A DNA stretch of 64,000 bases, taken from NCBI RefSeq assembly GCF_021730395.1, contig NC_069361.1:80609001-80673000 (forward strand). Reading direction: 5' to 3'. A program made the position numbers and the translations under genes. This DNA is from Mercenaria mercenaria. Its lineage: Eukaryota; Mollusca; Bivalvia; Venerida; Veneridae. Each line of letters starts with the position of its first letter. The first letter of the stretch is position 1. Below the pieces are notes generated by a model. The model did no database searches. It saw only the letters and a list, made by a program, of their open reading frames with translations, and had not been told where the DNA came from. This document shows positions 25,742 through 37,700 of the stretch, piece by piece.

Positions 25742-26124
25742 TCTATAAGGATCTTACATGCCTGCCTGTGTAAGACGGGGTTTTCCCTACCCGAGGGACA
25801 GTGTGGAATGGAAAACCGAGCGTTAGCGAGGTTTTTTATCCATGCTGTCCCGAGGGTAGGGAAAACAGCTGTCTTACACAGGCAGACATGTTAGATCATT
25901 TTTCTTGCCTATCATGTTCAAAATAGATCGTTGAGACAAATAGGTTTTTGGTATTTCCTGACATTATTTATAAAGTTTATGACGTCACAATGGTACCAGT
26001 ACTATGTGACGTCACCTTAGTGCACGCTATTTTAGACAAGGTTTTTCCCTAGGGAAAGACAGGAATATCTATCCCCGGCGCGTGCTTGGATAAATGTTTA
26101 CTTTCCCCGATAGGTAGGCAAGAA
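25742..26124. mobile_element. ~385-bp MITE, copy 2
   Basis: Nearly identical over its length to the element at 24452-24837, including both termini and the internal foldback. The high similarity suggests recent activity or local gene conversion. Confidence 0.8.
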
Positions 26125-26269
26125 CAAAATATCTGGTTGTTATTAACTTATCAGACTCCTACTGTGACCTCACAGATAATGTTACAAATTAATTGATTGA
26201 TCTACAATTACCTGCTATTATCAAAGCTCTTCATGAACATTTTACCAAAGATTACAATCTTCTAAGTTC

Positions 26270-26425
26270 TTCTCGCGAATAAACCGTGATCATTGGTCTT
26301 CCTGCGAATATCCCGCGAACTAGTATCAAATTATCACGGCATCATCGCGGGTAGCAGCGAATACCCCGCGAATATTTCCTGCGAATAGGAATGTTCGCGG
26401 CATATTCGCGGCATGTTTTCATCTT
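26270..26425. repeat. GCGAA-word-rich block, right part
   Basis: Repeats of ccgcgaata, tcctgcgaat and attcgcggcat, partly inverted relative to the block at 24900-25165. Confidence 0.5.
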
Positions 26426-26454
26426 TTTGACCATTTCGTAAGGGTATGCTTAAT

Positions 26455-26705
26455 TCTCTTGATTCTGTATTTAAACATAGTTATATTTTACCTGACAACA
26501 ATGCTGTGAGTATAATATTGTTTAAATACAACAATGACAAAATTCCGATCGACTATCTACTAGAATATGAAATAAGTAGTTGATGTTCTGTTTTGCACTC
26601 GCTTTATCACGTATCTTTGTCGTTAATGTCCCCCACTGATGTACAGCCTACACAGTTATCTAGCGTATACATTTATGCTCGACACGTAAACATTAAGGTA
26701 AGCGA
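26455..26705 (+). pseudogene. Promoter-only remnant of a hydrolase copy
   Basis: This segment matches the 5' flank of hydrolase 2 at about 34505-34770. Shared pieces include ttttacctgac.acaatgctg, tttgcactcgctttatcac, acagcctacacagttatcta and cgtaaacatt. No hydrolase exon follows. From about 26715 the sequence instead matches the downstream flank of hydrolase 1 (compare 21670-21830). The copy therefore appears to have lost its whole coding body. Confidence 0.65.
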
Positions 26706-26989
26706 ACAGAATTTCAAAAAGCGCCATACGTCAATTTAGTGATAATATTGTTCAGGTATTCATACTTGACGTCAGCCTATTTGTCAAAGCCGTTTTTGGG
26801 ACTTTTTTGTCGTATCGATATCTTTGTGCCATACATGTGTATAAAGTATAGTGATACCGTGATGCGGAAGCTTTTAACCAATTTTTATGTACATCTCACT
26901 TCTGGTGAGGCAATAAAGCCACTTTTGATGCATACGTTTGTAACCTTTTTACAATATATTTATTATATCTTCCCCTAAACCCTTCAAAC

Positions 26990-28750
26990 CTCATAGAGTG
27001 GTATGGCTTATGGAGTAGACGACCCCTCTTGTTTTTTTGGGGTCATTCCATCAAAGGTCAAGGTCACAGGGCCTGAACATGGAAACAATTTCCGATCAAT
27101 AGAACCACTTGACCCAGGATGTTGAAAGTTCATAGGATGATTGGCCATACAGAGTAAATGACCCCTTTTGATTTTGGGGTAACTCTATTTGAGGTCAATG
27201 TCACAGGGGCCAGGACATGGAAAACCGTTTCAGATCAATAATTTGAGAACCATTTGACCAAGAACCTTCAAACTTCATAGAATGATAGGACTTACAGAGT
27301 AGATGATCCCTATTGTTTGGATATGCTATGCAAGTGACCCTTATTGCTTTTAGGGTCACTCCATCAAAGGTCAAGGTCATAGGAGCCTGAACATGGAAAA
27401 CCGTTTCCGATCAATAACTTGAGAACCACTTGACTCAGAATGTTGAAAGTTCATAGGATGATTGGCCATACAGAGTTAATGACCCCTTTTGATTTTGGGG
27501 TAACTCTATTTGAGGTCAATGTCACAGGGGCCAGGACATGGAAAACCGTTTCAGATCAATAATTTGAGAATCATTTGACCAGGAACCTTCAAACTTCATA
27601 GGATGATAGGACTTACAGAGTAGATGATCCCTATTGTTTGAGGATTTCTTGATCAAAGGTCAAGGTGACATGGGTCTGAACATGGAAACCGTTTCCGATC
27701 AATAACTTGAGAACCACTTGATCCAGAATGTTGAAACATCATGGGATGATTGGATATGCAGTGTAAATGACCCTTACTGATTATGGGGTCACTTTATTCA
27801 AGGTCAAGGTCACAGGGGCCAGAACATGGAAAACTATTTCTGATCAATATTGGAGAACCATTTGATCTAGAACCTGCAAACTTCATAGGTTGGTAGGGTT
27901 TATAGAGTAGACGAACCCTATTGCTTTTGGGGTAACTCTGTCAAAGGTCAAGGTAACAGGGGCCTGAACATGGGAAACCATTTCAGATCAATAATTTGAG
28001 AACCACTTGTCCTAGAATGTTGAAAGTTCCAATGATTGGACATGAAGAGAAAATGACCGTTGTTGATTTTGGGGTCACTCTATTAATGGTTAAGGTCACC
28101 ATTTCTGATTAATAACTTGAGAACCATTTGACCAAGAACCTTCATACACCTTCAAACTCTCTAGGACTTACATAGTAGATGACCCCTACAATTTAGGGTC
28201 ACTCAAAGAAAGGTCAAGGTCACACTTCATTATCGGTCAATAACTGGAGAACCATTTGACCTAGAACCTTCAGGCTTGATAGGATGATAGGGCTGACAGA
28301 GTAGATGATCCCTTTTGTTTTGGGGTTACTTGATCAAAGGCCACAGGGGCCTGAACTTGGAAACCGTTTCCGATCAATAACTTAATACCCACTTGACCTA
28401 AAATGTTGAAATTTCATAAGATGAGTGGACGTGCAGAGTAGATGACCCGTATTGATTTTTTTGGTTATTTGATTAAAGGTCAAGGTCACAGGGGCCAGAA
28501 TATGGAAAACCATTTCCGATCAAAAACTTCATAGCCATTTGACCCAGAACCTTGAAACTTCATAAGCTGATAGGAGTAATTGACCCTTATTGATTGTGGG
28601 GTCACTCGGGCAAAGATTAAGGTCAAAGGGGCCTGAACATGGAAAAGCCTTTCCAATCAATATCTTGCGAAACTCTAGACCCAAAATGTCTAAACTTCAT
28701 AGGATGATTGGACATGCTGAGTAAATGATCCCCACTGCAGCCAACCATCA
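26990..28750. repeat. Array of ~140-bp tandem repeats
   Basis: About a dozen diverged units, each with ggtcaaggtcacaggggcct, gaacatggaaaaccgtttcc, gatcaataacttgagaacca and ttgaaacttcataggatgat in this order. It lies between the promoter-only hydrolase remnant and cysteine-rich gene 2. Similar words occur in the element at 51066-52512 in the opposite sense (gtgaccttgacctttgacc). Probably the internal repeats of a Helentron-type element (inference). Confidence 0.85.
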
Positions 28751-29111
28751 GTGTCTCTTTGACTTTCGCTCCTGTCCCCTAATGACTTCATGTCTATTAC
28801 TACTATGCTAAGTGGGAGACGTGCGCTTTTCTGCAAAAACATCTTCTAGTTTATAAAGTTTGTATCGTTTCTACTGTCATTTTAATAATCCGAATGTCCG
28901 AAGTGTTCAGTTAAGGACAAATTTGTATGCTATTTGCTATCATAAATAAAAGCATCATATCTTTTTTGATAGCCATTTTAAGTTAGAAAAGACTTTAAAG
29001 TGTTGAGTCTGACTTTTCATAATGATGCCAATTGACAAATGTCCGCACAAAATTATTGTTCGCAGGAACGTGTTTATTTTGTCAAGGAACATACATGAAA
29101 TTAAGTACATT

Positions 29112-30454
29112 TCACACACATATAGCATTCTGTGTAAAATATTTGCATGTACAGTTTTTCCCGTGAACTATTTCCCAATGATGCCAGGGTATAAGACGCC
29201 CATCAGGACCTCTGCAGTTCGGACCTGAAGTTATAGTATGTATGTCAAAGTATATTCTAACTATATGAAATTGAAGTTAGTTCCATTTTACATAGAAGAG
29301 GTTTTTAACGTTCATCATGTCGAAAACAAAATAATTGTATTTTAACAATTTTCTTTTCACGGAGTATCGTTCCTTATATTCATTGATATGACAAAGAGAT
29401 TGGCGTTGCAGGACACTGGGTAGCCCTGGCCGATCATTATCACGTATACCTTTTTCAGTCGAGCCCATACATAGCAGTATATATATGTTATCCGTCGTGT
29501 TAGGAGATCGATGCTTTTCACATGATCATTTAGTTAGATGACACTTTCTTCTCTTTTGCATAAAAGAGTTATAACTGCATATTCAGGGACAGATCCACGC
29601 ATTTCTGAGATAGAAAACATTTAACTTCTGAACCTTACATGTCGTACACATATCTGCCACTGCATGTTAACACATAGAGTGGAATCTCAATAACAAAATA
29701 AGACATCGATAAGTGTATGTGATCAGGATGAAACAATATATCACGAGAAAACGGTTAGTTGCGATATATACTGGTATTGATTGTTTCTTAAATCTGCATA
29801 AGCCGAAAATTCTAAAATTCAAGCAGATGGCCTAGCAAGTACTAATTTTTCTCTCATTTAATATTGATATCGGGTCGAAATGAACAGTGAAAAACATCAG
29901 CAGAAATTAGAATTAGGCACTCCATTGTATTTCATAGAGTGCTAATGTTTCATCATTAGAGTCGACTCACAGAGGATCAATACAGAGGTCGCGATTACCG
30001 GATGTGAAGAACTTTCTGTTTGACGATTTAACAGAACAAAATGCGTGCGATTCATTTATCCACTGCTTTTGATTCGTGTGGAGCCGGATTTTTTTCAATT
30101 AACTGTCCAGAATGTCTTAGAACAATATACTGGTACTAAATCCAGACTACTTGCGATAGTATGTCGAAATAACATTTAATCTAACCAAATAAAAATAATC
30201 TTACCATGAGGACAGTACACGCAGCAGTCTGTCGGTTTGTGCCTTGCCGGATCAAGGCAAGGTGGTGGTGGACATGGAGTAGGATAACATGACGTCTCAT
30301 TACCCACAGTGCACGGAAACGGACAGTAGTGCGCTGTTATATTCTTTGTACTTACTGTCGGCAATTCACTTTCATCTACAGCGGATGACAATATGAACAC
30401 CGAAAGATTTACGCAAAGAAAACAAATAAGAACACTTGTAATATAGTTCGCCAT
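29112..30454 (-). CDS. Small secreted cysteine-rich protein 2 (VWC-like)
   Basis: Two exons on -: 30454-30205 (250 nt) and 29224-29112 (113 nt), the same lengths and phase 1 junction as paralogue 1, giving 120 aa. The start is placed at the ATG giving MANYITSVL, aligned with the paralogues. A hydrophobic signal peptide (about residues 1-25) precedes the mature chain. The 12 mature cysteines are conserved, with CPFPCTVGNETSCYPTPCPP, DCCVYCPH and, in exon 2, NCRGPDGRLIPWHHWEIV and NCTC. AATAAA on - at 29078-29073 follows closely. Both exons are intact, so this copy looks functional. Its 5' flank shares about 300 bp with paralogue 1. Function unknown. Confidence 0.82.
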
Positions 30455-30760
30455 AGTTTTCACTTAATGTTCCACAGGTTAGAGCATATTTGTAGGTTAT
30501 CAAGATAAGAAAATTTTGTCATATAATTTAGGACCAAACACAATAAACACATTCAACATTAGCGAGCACAGTATAGCTACAAACCATGTCTCTGAAAACA
30601 AGTCGATCATATGCTGGTGTTCGTATCCACATGAATTTAATATTTCATTTATTGTCTCATTATTTTTAACTGAAATTTTTACTTTGTATTCCTCTCAAAG
30701 ACATACTCTATCATGACTAAACTGAATATATGATTTATGTATTAACATTCTTTTCTTCAG

Positions 30761-30825
30761 CTGCATACAAATGGACATGCGGAGAGGCTTATGCAGTGGC
30801 TGTAAAGTTTATCAAAGAGACTTAA
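30761..30825 (+). CDS. Orphan intact copy of hydrolase last exon (8c)
   Basis: After the acceptor ttttcttcag, an open terminal exon reads AYKWTCGEAYAVAVKFIKET and then TAA, in the phase used by hydrolase 1 exon 8 (AYKETCGEAHAAAVKFIKEN). The following 3' UTR is also homologous. There is no exon 7 nearby; the closest upstream donor in + sense is that of hydrolase 1 at 19317. It could be an alternative last exon reached by very long splicing, or the remnant of a deleted hydrolase copy. It lies about 307 bp from the start of cysteine-rich gene 2. Confidence 0.65.
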
Positions 30826-31674
30826 GTAAGGGTATCAATATCAGTTCAGAGATATCATCTCTAATACTGAGAGTCACAACGGCAGCACAAGGAACAATAA
30901 TGCTATGTAAAATACAGAATTAAGATTTAGACAGTGGCTTATGTTATTTCTATATTATATCGGTCAGGATAGCTTTTTCTTGTCTTTGCATGTAATGATT
31001 CAGACACATATAATAATGAAAGCAGATTGTCATGTTTGAATGATTTCATAATAATTGTACTTCCTTATTATCAATGTGTTATACATGTATAAAAGATTAA
31101 CAAAATATTTTCTTTGGTCAGGTTATAGTTCATCCGACTGATCCTGCCTTGCACTCCTAAATCCATTATATATATGTAACAATAGCATAAATAGCATAAA
31201 TCTAAACATTTAGAAAATTAACACAACAGAATGTTGTATGCGGACTACATGATATATCAAAACAATTGAAAAGTAGTATGTAAATATTCATTTACCTTTG
31301 TATTAGTTTATCAAATATTTGTAGATTTGAATACCATTTTAAAAAATTCATGGTTAATATATAAATATAAACTTCGCAAGGGATGTGTTTCTCCTTGAAA
31401 TCTCCATATCCAAACATGATTTATATGACTATCCATAATGATCCAAGATTCACTTGGTCGATTCGTGGACACGTCTACTTAATTATTAATTGTATTGTAG
31501 ACAACACTTCAAATATGCAAAAAGATTTGGCTAAATCTAAAAGATTAAATATGAATTACTACACAGTACCTACGTAAGTATAAAAACATACTTTTGTGTT
31601 CATATAGAACAAAATTCTACGCAAGTAAACACAGTATCAGTATGCCGTAACACTAAAACATGGTGACTGTCTAT

Positions 31675-34205
31675 GGGCGCGTTCGGCATACTTACTCGAG
31701 CTAACCCGAGTCACCCTGGGTATAACTCGAGTATAACTCATGTAACTCGGGCGATAGTAGTTGTGTCACCAGAATTCTACCCACCTCCTGAAGCTGGGAA
31801 AGTCGGGTGATCGTATCCGAATGCATTAACACTTTAAACAAGGCGTCTTTGGTACACTTGTAAAAGTTTGTGTGCAGTTACTATCAAGGCTTTATCTCAA
31901 TAACCACAGATGATATTGAATTGAAACTTCAAACAAGTCTTTGCGCTCATCAGACCTACCAAAATAATCAAGTTAGATAATTCTTGATCGAATCTTATGT
32001 AAATTATGGGTCTCATTTATAGACATATTGCTTTGAAACATATTTTTACTTTTTAAGGTCATTCCCTAACCGCAGATGATCAAGTCCCATTACTTTTATA
32101 TGTATTTTGACAAAATTATATCCCTTTTGGACTTAGAAAATGCAATTTAAAGTTTTACATGCAAGTTAGTATATGTATATCCAAACTAATGCAGATGTTT
32201 GGTTAAAACTTCACATATTTCTTCGGGTCTGTAAAATAAGGTCATATCAACATATCACAAGCCTCATAACTCTTACTTGAGTCAGACCCCTTTTTAGAGT
32301 TAAATTTTTGCATGCAAGTTTTTTAAACTAATGCAGATACTGGATTGAAACTTCACACATGTCTTCCATGTTGTAAAGGACATGTCATCAACTTCCATAA
32401 CTCTTACTTGCCCCACTGTGTTCCTGTATCTGTTTGTTTTGTCCTTTGCGTTCATGTTTGTGTATGGTGTTCAAGAGTTTTTCGTGTGTGTCTTTGGGGA
32501 GGCTGGGTTTTTTGAACGTGGCTTTCCCTGTTGGATATTCTTCCTTGTTTTCTTTTTGAACTTTGGCCAAGTTATGCCCCACTATTTAAACTTAGAAAAA
32601 GCTGGTTAAAGTTTTGCATGCAAGGTACTATCTCGGAAACTAATTATTATTAATGCAGATATTGGACTGAAACTTCCATACATGTCTCCAGTAATGTTAA
32701 GGAATGTCAAAGCATCAATTCCCATAACCTTAATTTTGGACAAGTTATGCCCTCTTTCTTATGCATAGATATTGTTCTGTTTGCTTGCAAGTTGATATCT
32801 CCAAAACTAATGGGAGCATTGGGTTAACGTTTCTCACATGTCTTCAGGGTTGTAAAGCCAGGTAAAAGCATCAAGTTTCATAACACTTACTTTAATTTTG
32901 GCAAAGTTATGTCCCTTTTTTGTAGTAAGAAAATGACGGTTAAAATTTTACCATCAAGTTGCTCTTGTCTAAGGGCGGTACTAGGTTGTAAACTTCTTAT
33001 ATCTATTCAGGGGTTTAAAGCGAGATCATAGAATCAAGTCAAATAATCCTTGAATCATTATTTCAGTTCTAGAATCGAAAATCATTCATATCGACAGTTG
33101 CCTTCGAATAGTGGAGCGAGCTGTCATTGTTCTTTTAAAACCTTTTACTTTCTTTTAAATGTAGAGTAACTTTGAAATGCTCTTTTTGGCATTCATGCCC
33201 CCATCTGTAAATACTGCTGAATAGGACAGTGGTTGAGAAATCTGCTTCTTTCAGTAATATCCTTGTCAAACATATTTCGAGGGTTCTCGATCTGATTCTT
33301 AAAGCTTGTAAGTTTTCTTTCTAGGTTCACATGGGACAACTTTTAGAAAAAACATCTAGTCTTTAGAACACAAAATGAGTGATAAGGACAAATAATCCAC
33401 AAAAGAAGCCACACTTTGATGTTGAAGTTAGAAGTAAAATATTCTACCTCCCTACTTGCCGACAAACCTTCTTCCAGTCAGAACAATAATAAAAACGAAA
33501 TAATTATACCAAACACCCTTTTAATTTGAAATGGTTCGGGGTAGTAGAGTCATGTGTAGACATAAGAGGATTAGTATAAGTTGTAGCTCTTGCTTCTGAA
33601 ATAATTTAAAGTATAACTTAACATAAAATAGAAATTTCTAGTCTATTAAACAATATGGGCTGAACATTTTTTCCAAGTGTTACTTGATCCTAGAATCTGA
33701 AATGTCGATTGATAATAATCCAGTCTGATTTTTCACTCTGACAGAGGTCGTACCAGTTCATCTCTAACAGATTGTCTGTCCTCATAATGGCCATCAAACA
33801 TATCTATATTAGGTTCTTCACAAAAATCACTTATTGTATTGTCATTGAAAATGCAAACATTATGTAAGATACACGCAACGGCAATGTAATCAACTAACAG
33901 CACTATATCACATACATAAAACATAAAGTCCACTAATTCAACATCATTTCTGATACGATCGAGGGATACTGTCTTGTCTGATCAGCAGTTTATTTTGGAA
34001 AATTAAGTTATTATGTGTCAAAAGTAGCAACCATTCTTTATTATTGTTACAGCTTAGAAGCTTTTGAACTGTTAGCATATAGGTAACGTTCTCCATCATT
34101 TTCAGTTACTCGATAAAGCGTTCGGACTACAATTGTTACTCGTGTCACTCAGGTGAACTCGGGTGATCTGGTCAGAGTTACACGGGCATGTATGCCGAAT
34201 GCGCC
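31675..34205. mobile_element. PIF/Harbinger-type DNA transposon remnant
   Basis: Terminal inverted repeats: left gggcgcgttcggcatac, right gtatgccgaatgcgccc, with a 3-bp direct repeat TAT flanking. Both subterminal regions carry cgagt/actcg words. Near the right end, on -, 33933-33733 encodes DYIAVACILHNVCIFND and a short acidic tail, like the C-terminus of Harbinger transposases (HARBI1-type '.ACILHN'). The rest of the transposase is not recognisable and much of the interior is a nested tandem-repeat element (about 31870-33150). It is therefore non-functional. Confidence 0.75.
31870..33150. mobile_element. Tandem-repeat element nested in the Harbinger remnant
   Basis: Five or six diverged units of roughly 170-190 bp share aaactaatgcagatattgg, tgaaacttcacacatgtctt, aagttatgcccctttttt and gcatgcaagtt. 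It ends near ttcgaatagtggagcgagct, an end seen in bivalve tandem-repeat elements. The frames at 32382-32609 and 32582-32388 arise from the repeat. Confidence 0.6.
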
Positions 34206-34504
34206 CTATGAGATTTTTAGTTTTTATGATATAGGGTTAGTTTATATATTTAGCGAGATTAATAAATATGAGGAAAACTTTTAAGGTTTAAGTCAATGAA
34301 AAAAAAAATACTGAAAGATTTGCATATTTCAAATAGTAACTCTGTATACCTAAAATATGGGAAAATGTGTTTTCTTGTTCCTTGAATAAAAGGGAAATGT
34401 GAAAAATGACACAAAATTTGCTTGAATGTGACTGACCACCTTCCAGGAGTTACACTGACTTTTAATTTCCCTACCAGTCTTCCAAACATAGCATTATTCT
34501 CTCA

Positions 34505-34783
34505 GTTTTTTTACTTATATACAATTTCATTTTACCTGACTACAATGCTGGAAGCATAATATTGTCTAAATAAGCATAGCATATATCAAAGGAAATATCC
34601 CGCCCGACTCAACCTAATAGAATATGAAATAGTTGTCTGTCTTAAAGCTTTAATTTTGCACTCGCTTTATCACATACCTATGTCCTTAATGTCCCCACAA
34701 TACAGCCTACACAGTTATCTAGCGTACACATTTATGATCGAAACGTAAACATTTATGTGTAGTTCACTGTAGAGGTACATATC
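34505..34783 (+). promoter_or_regulatory. 5' flank of hydrolase 2, duplicated at 26455
   Basis: About 270 bp immediately upstream of the hydrolase 2 start codon are conserved with 26455-26705. Because the conserved block stops near the ATG, it probably contains the promoter and 5' UTR. No TATA box at a standard distance can be assigned with confidence. Confidence 0.5.
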
Positions 34784-37700
34784 ATGTCATTTGACTTGAA
34801 AAGTTATATTCAGTTATACAACCCGCATCAGGAAACTGTCGATTTCCTGAAGGCTAGGGCTTCTCGTGATGCTAAGCCAAGCTTTGAGGATGGGGTTACA
34901 GCTGTAAGAGAGGCAGCAATAAAGACTTCTAAAGACTTTGGAGGGAATGTCGACTTCTCAGGGATAGAAAAGGAGATTTTAATTCCGCCTTCTACAACTA
35001 CAGGTAAATCTGTATGATTATTAGCTCTAATGGATTTAAGCATAAGTACCTATAGATTATCTACGCAAGAGTTATGGATATTTTTAACTATGGAAATTGG
35101 GTTATATTCTACAGGACAAAAAAAAAATAAAATCCTGCTTTTCTCTTAACAACTAACAGACACGGTTTTTCTGTAGATAATTATTTCTTGTAAAGTCATA
35201 CATCGACTTTATTATCAAGTACCTCAATCTGTAAAATGAATAACGTACCGGTATTTTATTCAGATACACTCCCTATCACTTCCTACAAACCGGATACAAG
35301 CGAGAGGTCTTCTGCACTACCAATTGTTGTTTACTTCCACGGAGGCGGAAATGTCACTAAAAGCAGAAAAACGAACGAGAACGTTTGCAGAATTCTAGCC
35401 AAGTGTGTCCACTTTTAAATCTTTAACTTTTCTTTTAAGGAAAATTTCTATCGCTAACTAATTGTTTTTTTGTATTTATATTTGTTTTCTCATTTTGTAT
35501 TTTCACAGTTAAAAAGTATCGGCATATTTACCTCTCACACAGAATGGTAGCGATATCGACAATTTCTATCGCTTACTAATTGTTTGTTGTATTCATATTT
35601 GTTTTCTCTCTTGTATTTTCACAACTAAAAGTATCGACACATTTTACTTCTCACAGAGAAAGGTAGTGATATCACTTTGCAGGTCAAGTAAAATGGTCGG
35701 CGTGAAGTTGGCAGTACAGCGGTAGCAGCAGTAGGAGCAGTTAACTGCTGCTACTGCTGTACAGCCAACTTCACTCCGATAGTAAAATGCACAAACATTT
35801 ACGAAAGAAATCAGATACGTGTTGTTTAATAATAATGTTCCAGGTAATCTGGGATTTTTTTTTTCTTGATTAGTTGTCGCTGTTATAGCAAAAAGTATTT
35901 AAAGGTATCTGTATTGTGACTTTTTCATTTCAGTGATGTCCCTTGTATTGTTGTAAATGTTGAATACAGACTAGCTCCCGAACACAAATTTCCTAAGAAC
36001 AACGAAGATGCTAAACGCGCTGTTGAATGGGTTGCCAAAAACCAAGAAGTTGTAGGTAAGTTATTTGCCCTTATTCATTAACTTTGAAGAACTTGAAAAT
36101 TCACATGTTTACTTAAAATAACTGTAAATAAATTTCTGTTGATAAAACAAATCAATGAATAGGAGAGTAGCTTGGAAAATCTGCAGTCCTGAGTCTGCGA
36201 TGTTAGATCGTGAACCAAATGTGGTTTATACACGACTCCTTATGCATCTGCTACATGTACTGCATAGTTTTAGCAAAACTATTTATACTTAATGACATGA
36301 GATTTGTTACTTTGAAAACCGTTTGATTCTGTAAGATGTACGGTTGCAGTTCAATTCTCATGCGCATATGAAAATATTGCAAAATGATACCTGTATCACC
36401 CGTGAGACATATGTTAAAAAAACATGAAATCATTATCATATCTTGACATCGATTCAAAATGCGTGACTTATCCTGAATAATATTAAAATAAAAGCTATAA
36501 TTTCATGTTTTGTCACAATCTTGAAACGTTTATGATGACATTGCAGGAGGGACATCAGACAGTAAACTCGGTGTAGTGGGAGACAGTGCTGGTGGTCGTC
36601 TGGCAGCGGTCGTCTGTCATGAAGCTTATACACTAATAGACTTTGCTGCAAGTACATTTTATTGATATTTGAATAAATGTAGATATTTATCAACTTTTGT
36701 TGAGTGTGTTTTGGGGAAAGGGAAATTCGGTTTGCTCGTTATAGTTAGACTAAGAAGAATGATTGCGAGAAAGATAACCCATATGTCAATATGTTTGTGA
36801 CAATAAAAAAAATCGAAATTTTCTCTTGTTAAATCATGTGCCATTCAGTAAAGCTGAAGACATATATAATTTTCTTATTTTTATGAACAGATTCTTGTAT
36901 ATCCCAAAGTTGATTACACCAAAACTTACAAATCAACAGAAGAATTTAGATTTGGACCTTTGCTCCCAAAGAAGCGTTCTGACTGGTAAGGTGTCTTATC
37001 TTTAGAATGTCATCTCTATCAGTATGAAGTACTTCAGATTCTAAACCAAGTAAGAATGATCTCATTTCGTTATCCCACATTTAACTATCCAGGTGCCTGC
37101 GGGTGCTTGAAATAATTCCAGTTGAATTGTCGGGCTTAAAACTCAGTCAGAAGTAAGCAAAGCTACTAAAATATGAACGTACGGTTTACACATATCCACA
37201 TAAACTCAAATACAACGGTAAAACAGTGTTATTTTTGCTTTTAAATTAACTCTATGTGTTCATCTGAAGTAACCTAAAACGTTATCTTATTCTTGTACCT
37301 TAAGTTTATTTAAGATTTTTCAAAATGTCGACAGTAATGTCATTTGCATTCTCATTGAATTGTTAATTTAATATTTCAATAGGTATGCACATCAGTACAT
37401 TAAAGAAGACGACAGATGTTTGCCGAGGGCTTCAGTGATACTTAACAAAGACTTCTCATACCTTCCGCCAACACTGATTATAGTTGCCGAACATGATCAG
37501 TTACGTGACGGTTGCTATGGTATACATCTGAAAATTTCTCTCCTTCTCTCCTTTTAATTAGTATACAGAACGTGGACATGATCGTTTTCCGTGACATCAA
37601 AGATGCTGGATACGAGATTTTTTACTACCTTACAATTTCGTGTCATTTATGTTTTCATCTTACTCGCTTTTAAGTTTAAAAACGTACTCAGGAAATTAAA

